In this document: positions 1-6,990 of the stretch, in pieces
Numbering within the stretch: position 1 is the first letter of the stretch
Layout: the number at the start of each line of letters is the position of its first letter
DNA from: Gryganskiella cystojenkinii
Lineage: Eukaryota; Mortierellomycota; Mortierellomycetes; Mortierellales; Mortierellaceae
DNA length: 10,275 nucleotides
Assembly: GCA_015852425.1 (NCBI GenBank)
Contig: JAAAIG010000570.1
Coordinates: 1 to 10,275, forward strand
Reading direction: 5' to 3'
Made by a program: the position numbers and the translations under genes
The notes under the pieces: model-generated
What the model was told of the DNA's origin: nothing
Seen by the model: only the letters and a program-made list of their open reading frames with translations
The model's database searches: none

Positions 1-420
1 GTTGATCCTAAGGAGAAGATGTCGTTCAAGGGCAAGATGGAGAAGCACATCCTTCGCAAGGCCTTTGATACTTCAGACGATCCCACTGCTCAGCCCTACT
101 TGCCCGACTCGATTCTCTGGCGTCAGAAGGAACAGTTCTCGGACGGCGTCGGTTACAGCTGGATCGATACACTCAAGGATACTGCTTTGACCAAGGTCTC
201 GGACGAGGACTTTGCCAAGGCTGCCGAGCGTTGGCCCAAGGATACTCCCCAGACCAAGGAGGCTTACTGGTACCGCGAGGTCTTTGAGCAGTGGTTCCCT
301 CAGGAGGCTTGCACAGAGTCAGTTGTCCGCTGGATCCCAAGAGGTGACTGGGGCTGCCCCGCTGATCCCTCGGGTCGTGCTCAGAAGGTTCACGACGCTG
401 CTTACACCAAGGACGCTTAA
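1..420 (+). CDS. ASN1: Asparagine synthetase (glutamine-hydrolysing), C-terminal part, 5' end outside window
   Basis: This is the last 139 codons of an asparagine synthetase, read in the frame of base 1 and ending at TAA 418-420. The enzyme makes asparagine from aspartate, ATP and glutamine (EC 6.3.5.4) in the cytosol. What is visible is the end of the C-terminal synthetase domain. Recognisable family blocks are [12 protein letters not shown] (residues about 11-22 of the fragment), [20 protein letters not shown] with YSWID after it, [16 protein letters not shown], and the closing [11 protein letters not shown]. The N-terminal glutaminase domain and the ATP pyrophosphatase loop lie to the left of the window. 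The frame is already open at base 1, so the ATG at 19 is an internal methionine and not the start. There is no intron in this part. The identification of the family is secure; whether it matches yeast ASN1 or ASN2 cannot be said, so the symbol is a family label. Confidence 0.95.
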   Translation, partial: VDPKEKMSFKGKMEKHILRKAFDTSDDPTAQPYLPDSILWRQKEQFSDGVGYSWIDTLKDTALTKVSDEDFAKAAERWPKDTPQTKEAYWYREVFEQWFPQEACTESVVRWIPRGDWGCPADPSGRAQKVHDAAYTKDA

Positions 421-1494
421 ATCAAAAAGGGCTGGCCCTTATTCCCTTCTCACCTCTCACCTCTAACACTTCGCATTTTACAAAAAGAAAAAGAGAGATC
501 AGTAGTTCTAACATAGCATGGCTCCTGTTCTTGCACAAAAATAATATAATACAACGATTCAACTAAAACAAGCTAGTACTTCTCGCTGGTAAGGCTACTA
601 CCGTTTCAAGTCGCATCTTCTTCGCGTCTCTTTTGTGATAATCCGGTTAGCATAAGATTTATATACGACCAATGAATAGTAGGATCAAGGACAAGCTATC
701 TCAGAGTCAGGTCGTGGATCAGGATGCTCGGACGGTATTCGACCAGGCGGCAGCTGTAAAATCAATTCAAAGGGAAATATGTTCACCACATCCCTTTGAT
801 GATGATAAAGACATCGATGACAATGACGGCAACTCCAGCAGAAGCTAATAGACGATTCAGAGCATAGACTCGAACTTGAGGGGCGAGAATAAAAAAGCTG
901 TTGTCATCACCTTCGTCGCTGGTTGATCCGAGTAGGACTAAGAGTACGGGTACGAGCTCGGGCACCAAATCAACAAAAAGAGTCCAAGAGGGTGGCGAAG
1001 GCGGTCGTAAAGGATGATGTGAATCCTGGATAGCCGGATTGTCGCAAAAAGATGCGACAGTGAAATAGCCATGACCTGAAGGACGAGACGTACAAGATTG
1101 CAATTGCGAGTAAAAGCACAGGTGTTGGTGGCGAATTCGGAGGCAAAAGGCATGGACCTGCTGAGAACCCCAAGGAAGAAAACGTGAAGAAGCAAAAAGG
1201 AGTTCTAAGTGAGCAGTCTCGATTATTAACAGACGAAAAACTAGCAGCCACCGAAAGAGTCAATGATTAGGAACCTGATTGGACCATGGCAGGATAAGGG
1301 ATCACGACGAAGCACAAATGCTAACACATGTGCACATGAGATAAAAAAATATATTTATAATTTTCTAGATGCAAATACGAGGTAGCGCGAACAAAAAAAA
1401 TCTATTAACTAAGAAAGAGATATCAAACTCTGGCCGCATACAGTTTGACTGAGCGGGGACAGTCAACGGCGATGGGGTTTTTTTCGCGTTGCAT
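421..1494. other. Intergenic region between convergent genes, no supported gene
   Basis: This stretch holds the 3' ends of two convergent genes. The asparagine synthetase transcript probably ends in the A/T-rich part near 475-560, which contains A-runs and an AATAATATAATA stretch. The minus-strand GPI protein transcript probably ends near 1340-1370, where the minus strand reads ATTATAAATATA. Between about 783 and 1263 all three minus-strand frames are open for 85-106 codons. The minus strand is pyrimidine-rich there, which removes stop codons by composition. The frame ending at the TGA at 783-785 would give a protein with two hydrophobic stretches, including one at its very C-terminus. I see no start with a clear exon structure and no recognised domain, so I do not call a gene. 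Confidence 0.5.
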
Positions 1495-2954
1495 TTATAG
1501 GGCCAGGAGGGCCAAGGCACCGGCAGCAGCGGCGACGCCAACAGCGACCTTGGACTGACTCTGCGAGGAGGCAGCTCCATTTGTGGGCTTGGAGCCAGCA
1601 GTGGTAGTGCTGGTGGACGAGGAGGACAAGGGAGCAGATGGGGTGATGCAGATGGTGCTGACGACGGTAGGGACCGTGACTGTGGTGACGGAGGTGACAG
1701 TCTTTGTCGAAACAGAGCACGAGGTGGTCTTGGAGTGGGTGGGCTTGGTCTTGGTAGTGGTGGTGTGGTGATGCGACTTGGATTTGGTGGTAGTCTTGGT
1801 AGTAGGCTTGGAAGAATGAGAGGTGGTCTTGGACTTGGTGGTGGTAGGCTTGGAAGAGTGAGAGGTGGTCTTGGACTTGGTAGTGGTAGGCTTCAAGGAA
1901 TGGGTAGTGGTCGTGGTCGTAGGCTTGGTGTGCGTAGTAGTGCTGGAGGTTTTGGTAGTGGGCTTAGTGGAGTGAGTAGTAGTCTTGGTCTTGGTGTGGG
2001 TGGTCGTGGTGGTGGACTATGACAGGAAATGACAAGAGAGAAAAATTTCAAATGAATGGGGAGTTTTTTTTTTTTTTGGTGTTCCTTTCTTTTCAGATCA
2101 ATTAAGTCCTTACAGTGTTACCGGAGTAGTCGCCGGGAATGACATATTTGCACCCGTAAGTGCTCTTTCCAGTGTTGCACTTGGACTTTTCGGTGCAGCA
2201 GCGGATACAATAGATGTTGGAGTCGGGTTCAATCAAGTTGACATAGTAGTTATACCCAGCGCAAGCGGAGCCTGGTCATGGGAGAAAACAAAGGGATTGA
2301 AAAGGCAAAAGAAAAAAAACGAGGGTTGATCAGCATAGGGATAGACAAAATGCAGCCAGGAAGACAAAGAGGAATAAACGAGAGAAGCAGGAGTCCACTG
2401 CATACCGACAGGCGCGCGAAGATCGTACTGGCCACCATCATCATGGGCCGAGAGCTTGTACTTGTCACGGTCCATCTGTCCAGTGATCTGGACATAGCCG
2501 TCACCAGATGCAAAGTGGGCAGACTTGATGAATCCCTTAGGAAAGATCTTGGCACCAGGGGCCTTGGCATCATCCTTGGTACAGAAAGCGATGGCCTTAT
2601 CCTCGTTTGAAGACTGGTTGGAGCAAGAGCAAGAGAAGACAAAGGATGAGTCGTCATGAATACGGGGAAAATAAAATGTTGTCGAGAAAACAGCGTATTA
2701 TACTTACAATGTCACCACTATCGAATTACAAGAGGGAAAAAAAAAGAAAGAGAAAATGAATGAGTGTATGGAAACTTTTTTAACGTTTGCTTTTTTTTTT
2801 TTTGCACGCATCCTTACCCAGCCTTGGGAGGCATCATCATGCACCAGTTCGAGGCACTGGTGATCTGACAGATCTGCCCATGTTTAGGAGCAGCGGAGGA
2901 GACAGCGGCGGTGCCGAGGACGACCAAGGCAGCAGAAGCAATGTTGAACAGCAT
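1495..2954 (-). CDS. Secreted GPI-anchored cysteine-rich cell-surface protein, MP88-like, five exons
   Basis: The spliced exons are 2954-2818, 2717-2708, 2613-2406, 2271-2114 and 2016-1495, giving 1035 bases and 344 residues. All introns are GT-AG (donors GTAAGG, GTAAGT, GTATGC, GTAAGG) and the phases 2, 0, 1, 0 close exactly. The start at 2954 has A at -3 and opens a clear signal peptide (about residues 1-22, likely cut near SAA/PKHG). Residues 29-171 form a domain with nine cysteines (29, 38, 60, 122, 140, 143, 144, 150, 159), including a CIRCC cluster and the block GYVQITG. Residues 172-270 are a Thr/Ser/Lys stalk with a 14-residue tandem repeat. Two further cysteines (271, 294) flank a Val/Thr segment. 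Residues 328-344 are a hydrophobic tail after a small-residue region near 317-322, as expected for GPI attachment. From memory, the globular part resembles basidiomycete MP88-type mannoproteins and so-called macrophage-activating glycoproteins; this is unverified. The molecular role is unknown, probably at the cell wall. Confidence 0.87.
1810..1893 (-). repeat. Two tandem copies of a 42-base coding repeat
   Basis: Units 1810-1851 and 1852-1893 differ at two of 42 bases by eye. On the minus strand each encodes the 14 residues KPTTTKSKTTSHSS in the stalk of the GPI protein (residues 213-226 and 227-240). Flanking sequence continues as degenerate Lys-Pro-Thr-Thr variants. The repeat keeps frame, so gain or loss of a unit would lengthen or shorten the stalk. 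Confidence 0.9.
2708..2717 (-). other. 10-base microexon (exon 2 of the GPI protein gene)
   Basis: Minus strand reads GATAG, then TGGTGACATT, then GTAAGT. The ten bases finish the split glycine codon from exon 1 and add Gly-Asp-Ile, after which exon 3 starts in phase 0 with Ser-Ser-Asn-Glu. Skipping it would join exon 1 (phase 2) to a phase 0 exon and shift the frame. Including it gives one continuous protein, so the microexon is strongly implied even without transcripts. Confidence 0.8.
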
Positions 2955-4235
2955 TTTTGCGTTTTCTTCTTGAACAGGATATAGAACAGTGGAGAGTGAA
3001 TGTTGGAATGAAGCAGATAGGAGAAAAAGTGATGATAAGGACGAGGAACCCGCTCCTTTTAAATAGTCACACCTATGATCATCGCAAAAAAAGTCGAAGG
3101 CGTAGGACACTACCTAAGAAAAGCTTTTGGAGAAACCAGCCAGGGCGGAGTTGGATAAACTTGGTCGTTTGGGATAAAAAAAAATATGATGTAGAGTCCA
3201 TAGTCCCCACCTTGGTCTCATACTTCCAAGACGAGAAGCAAGCGGTCCAGAACTTACCTGATCCAAACATCCTTACAGTGAGCCAGTAGTGCCTAGAAAA
3301 CTTTGAGGTGTTGAGCTATTTAGAGTCTTTCTGTCTCTTGATGTCAGTGTGTCGATGACGACAACCTCTAAACCGTCGGTCAGGGACGGATATCAAAATA
3401 GTTTACTGAGACCGGCGGAGGGCAACTAAAAACATAGAGACGCCAAAACTTGATGGGTAAGAGGATTCATGGCGGACTGATAAACGAATGAACGGGCCAC
3501 TGTAGTTACATATATATTAACCGCTGATGTGGGTATGTTAGGGACAGCAGTGAAAAATAAAAATAACGAAAAGCGAATAGGCGCAAGGTAGTTTGACGGA
3601 GTTCTCTTGCCATTTTTCTTTCACAATTTTGGTGGCGTTCAATTTCAGATGTACAGTAGTTGAATTAACTATTCGACTTTCTCGAGATAAGTTCCAACCA
3701 GATTGATAGTAGCTCACTCAGCGAAACGAAGACAAGCGGAACAACGCGCTCGGACGTTTCATCTAAAAGACCAACAGCAAGTATCCACCTCTCGCCACCG
3801 CGGTCTCAGCAGACCGTTGGTACCTGAGCGGTCGCTGTTTTGTTATTGCATTGCAGAGATGTTCGAAGACTCATTCAGCAACTTGCGATGACAACAAGCT
3901 GACACAGGCAGCAAGAGCATGTTCAGTCAACTTGCCAACACAACAATGATCCTGTATAGACACGATGACCAGCTGTGCGGCCGAAAACGATGGCGTATTA
4001 GAAAGTATTTGTCTTTTCTGGGCCAATAATGGCCAAAGTGGTGCTTGGTATAACTTGATGACGGCAACACAGTCATCGAGGTGTATGGTACGTCACAGCT
4101 ATTGCCTCCATATTAAAGCGAGGAGGGACACGGGATTGTATACGACGAGCAAGATGATCACAAGGTTCCCGATGCCAGTGACACTCGCTCTTCAATAAAT
4201 AGTATTCTCGTTTATAATAATACAATTCTTTTTTT
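2955..4235. other. Intergenic region, upstream of the GPI gene and downstream of the minus-strand esterase
   Basis: About 1.28 kb with no supported gene. The left end (about 2955-3100) is the 5' leader and core promoter of the minus-strand GPI gene. The right end (about 4195-4235) is A/T-rich with an AATAAT-type run and a T-tract and is the likely 3' end of the minus-strand esterase transcript. A small hairpin with perfect 6-base arms lies at 3801-3816 (CGGTCT, loop CAGC, AGACCG). Plus-strand open frames of 62-110 codons at 2957-3289, 3703-3891 and 3965-4198 show no domain or convincing start. I find no tRNA signature. Confidence 0.55.
3058..3065 (-). promoter_or_regulatory. TATA-like box upstream of the GPI protein gene
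   Basis: The minus strand reads TATTTAAA, about 104 bases upstream of the ATG at 2954 and followed by a GC-richer stretch. Position and sequence suit a TATA element, but no transcription start is known. Confidence 0.4.
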
Positions 4236-6347
4236 TCACAGAGGGCGGAAGAAATCGAAACCATATTCTGATCCCTTTCCATTACAGGCTTGTTCTGCTG
4301 CATGGGCATGAGACCGTTTCCAGAACTCAATCTCTTCCCTCGACATTCTTTCCACAACTCCCTTCCCGACTTGAAGGTCCTGACCAAACACCAGTGCGTC
4401 TTTAGGGTCCTCGTCGATCTGTAACACCTCCTTGTCCTCGGCCGTCAGCGGGATTACATAGTTGACCTTTGGGATCAAGGAAGAAGCCTCGGGTGATTTC
4501 GCGGTCGTAAATTCAATCCAAGCCTCTTGCACCTTTTTCACAAAATCCATCTCTTCAGGTGAAAGCAAAGAGGCAGTGACGGATCGATCGCCAAAGACAA
4601 AGTAAAGATCGACCCCTTGATGTGCACCGAGACCTGGGATCATGCTCTCGATCTTGTCCGTCTTACGGTCGAAATGATAGCGGCTTAATTGGCAGATAGG
4701 GTGGTTCAGGATCGCCTCGCTTGCTTGGGTTGCCGGAAACTTGAAGTTACCGTGACCCAGGACCTTACTTGAGACCCTGTATGCTTGCCGGTCTGAGGCG
4801 GGGACTCCATACAATTGATCGAAAATCTCTCCCTCTGTTGGGTCTGGACCACAGATTCTCGCTTTCAGTTTTGCGAATGTCTCTAGTGTCGTGGCTCCGA
4901 GCTGAGGGTTCAGTGCCGTCCCTAAATCCGTGATAAGGAAAGATGGTGTTAGGTTAGAGCCCATGCGCCTGATCCTTTCATCACACAGTTGCAATGCTCT
5001 AATGTACCTTCTTCACCACAAGTTCCAATGAGAACCCAATTCAGCTTTGGGTCATATCTTGTTGGGTCCTGTGTATGAACTCGACAATCGTCCTTCAAGA
5101 CAACACCATCAATGGTCGGTCGGAAAAACAGGGTCTTCGAGTCATTCATGATTTCGGCCAAGTCTCTCTCAGGGATCGCCCGTAACTTTTCGACAATCTC
5201 TTCTGGCGATGACCCTTGATTCAGATTGATATCGAATCCATTGCAGAGGTCGTTAAAATATTGCTGACCTTCATGTTCAGGATACACGGGAGGTATACTC
5301 GAGGCTGCACCGGACTGCAGGATGGACCGATCAAAGAGTCCATGGAATTTGGGGATCTGCTGCAGGTACGAGATGACACTCGCTCCGGCTGCCTCACCCA
5401 TGACCGTCACCCGTTTCGGATCACCACCAAATGCGACGATGTGATCCTGAATCCACTGTAGCCCCAAGGCTACATCGAGTAAACCCCAGTTCCCGACAGA
5501 TTCTGCATACCATTCCTTGGAGGCGAGATCTTCATGACCTTGAGCCTCCTTTGTCGCCTGGACGAGCTCCTTGGAAGAGAGAAAGCCGAAATTGTTCAGG
5601 CGGTAATTCAGCGAGACATAGATCATGGGTGTACCGCGCTCGATCGAGGTCCTGACGAGCTCTGTACCGTCGTAAAGTGGTGTCGAGTTAGAGCCGGTTT
5701 TGAGCGCACCCCCTACGATCCAGACCAGGACGGGTAAGGAAGTTGGATGACCAATGTATCGTTCTATTTGCTTCCCTGCGTCTGTCTCGATCCCGATCCT
5801 GCTCTCGAGTGCTACCTTGCTCGGCATGAATACATTGCAGTTGAGACAGTTTAGTTCGTTTTGTGATTGTTCGTAGTCGACTTGTTCGGCTAATCCAGAA
5901 AAGACCTTGACGAATGGATGATTTTTTGTCTGTTGAGGTGGGCTGGGTCTAACCAAGAAAAACATAAATATAAAAAGTGCTGTGTTGTCAAATGAGCCGT
6001 CCCTTTCCCCCAGGAAGCATAATATGTGAGAAAATTGACGCCGTTGTTGTTACATACCCGAACTTGGTGGCGTCACGAAGGCCTTCCCAGGAAGAAGCCT
6101 TGACAGCCGGACGCCATCGATGGGTGACGGTTCCAAAGGGGACATTAAAGAAAGTTGCCACTGGGTAAGGCTGCCCGGCTATGGTCTCGACTTGTCCCTT
6201 AAGTTTCCCAAGCGTAGGTATCCAGACTGTTGGTCCGTCTTGGTAAGTTTTGATATCTTCATGAGAAGTGGTGGTTGAGCCCTTGTCAGCAGGTGCAGCA
6301 GCTGTAGCAGAACCCGGAGGAGGAGGAGGAGAGGTGGTGGTGGCCAT
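4236..6347 (-). CDS. Type B carboxylesterase homologue lacking catalytic residues (predicted pseudoenzyme), three exons
   Basis: Exons 6347-6058, 5948-5008 and 4921-4236 splice to 1917 bases, 638 residues. Introns are 109 and 86 bases, GT-AG, phases 2 and 1. Type B carboxylesterases are alpha/beta hydrolases with a Ser-Glu-His triad. Family blocks are clear: LNCLNCNVFMP (129-139), VLVWI (170-174), NYRLNNFGFLSS (211-222), SVGNWGLLD (247-255), FGGDPKRVTVMGE (270-282), HGLFDRSILQSG and YFVFGD. The functional positions are changed. The oxyanion HGGG is VGGA (175-178), the nucleophile is Ala283 in GEAAG (codon GCA, 5392-5390), and the triad histidine is Gln512 in AHQG (codon CAA, 4619-4617). Only the acid, Glu410 in EEG, is kept. 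The cysteine expected after GP near residue 100 is a proline. There is no signal peptide; residues 1-42 are a Pro/Ala/Thr-rich extension, so a cytosolic protein is likely. The frame has no stops or frameshifts, so it looks maintained. Esterase activity is not expected; a binding or regulatory role is inference. Confidence 0.9.
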
Positions 6348-6986
6348 AAGAGTATGATTTATTTTAAAATAAGAAGGAATGAAGGTGAAAGAATGAGCGG
6401 AATGAATGGAATGAAAAAGAGAGAATTACAGACGAACACAGAGGTGCAGTGATAAAGTGTGAGAGAGGAGGAACGTGCGTGCACATGCACTCTCGCTCTG
6501 ATTTTTCCTGCAAGCAAACAAGGTTGTCTTGTCCAATCCCAACAATGACGACAGAGACCCAAAAGAGACTGTGGGGGGAAAAGGGTCCTTCCTGTTGGAC
6601 GCCGTCTGTCCCCAATTGAAATCCGGGGGAAACAACGATGTTTGGACCAAAGGCGCGTTCAAAGAGTTGTCTACACTCTTTTTGTGCTATTGAAAAGAAT
6701 CTCACGTCCACACAGCATCGATCGACCTCTCGTGTTGTTGTGTCCCTCTCGGCTCGCACCCCGTCCCTTCTCGCCTTCTGATTACACCGATACACAAACT
6801 ATTAAAGTGTCCGCCAACGAACCGGTTGTGTTCTCCCTTCTCGAACTCAGACTCGAGGTTTAACCTCTGCCTCTTCATCACCCCCGCATCTTTTTCATTC
6901 ATTCTTTTCCTTCTCGTCTTTATTTTACTTTCTAGTCCCACCCCTCGCATTCATCCTTCCCCTCGCATGACCAGTTGCAATCACAA
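6348..6986. promoter_or_regulatory. Divergent promoter region between the two esterase paralogues
   Basis: This 639-base region separates the start codons of the head-to-head esterase genes and must hold both promoters and 5' leaders. The right part (about 6820-6980) is strongly C/T-rich on the plus strand, as is common in fungal leaders, and the left part (about 6360-6560) is C/T-rich on the minus strand. A TATA-like TATTAAAG lies at 6800-6807 on the plus strand. TCTTTTTCATTC occurs at 6889-6900 on the plus strand and at 6420-6409 on the minus strand, in both leaders. A short palindrome GAGGT-TTA-ACCTC is near 6854-6868. Open frames here on either strand have no recognisable content. Confidence 0.55.
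6941..6968 (+). repeat. Direct repeat CCCCTCGCAT in the leader of the plus-strand esterase
   Basis: Two exact copies, 6941-6950 and 6959-6968, start 18 bases apart just before the start codon. Each contains CCCCT, the core of the yeast stress-response element in reverse orientation, but the position so near the ATG argues that they may lie in the transcript leader. Confidence 0.5.
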
Positions 6987-6990
6987 ATGA
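6967..6990 (+). promoter_or_regulatory. Upstream open reading frame overlapping the esterase start
   Basis: ATG at 6967 opens a seven-codon frame (MTSCNHK) that stops at TGA 6988-6990. The stop overlaps the main ATG at 6987-6989 as ATGA. Both ATGs have C at -3, so neither context is strong. If the mRNA leader includes 6967, translation of the esterase would need leaky scanning or termination-coupled restart. Confidence 0.45.

Noticed and set aside
1583..2022. Plus-strand Gly/Val-rich open frames opposite the stalk exon
   Set aside because: They are the antisense of the Thr/Ser-rich stalk, where ACC/ACT codons read backwards as GGT/AGT. The minus-strand reading has a signal peptide, a GPI tail and consistent splicing.
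2233..2657. Minus-strand frames that run through exon 3 into intron 3
   Set aside because: One is a shifted frame and the other reads past the donor at 2405. The spliced frame joins exons 3 and 4 cleanly with a split glycine codon and gives the cysteine domain.
2957..3289. Plus-strand 110-codon frame next to the GPI gene start
   Set aside because: It overlaps the leader and TATA-like box of the minus-strand gene, starts only at a weak codon, and has no recognisable domain.
3801..3816. Perfect 6-base-arm hairpin as a possible tRNA or terminator
   Set aside because: No tRNA arms or internal promoter boxes surround it, and a single short hairpin is expected by chance in 10 kb.
6364..6795. Minus-strand 143-codon frame and plus-strand 73-codon frame in the divergent promoter region
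   Set aside because: Low-complexity pyrimidine-driven frames with no domain, and they would overlap the leaders of both esterases.
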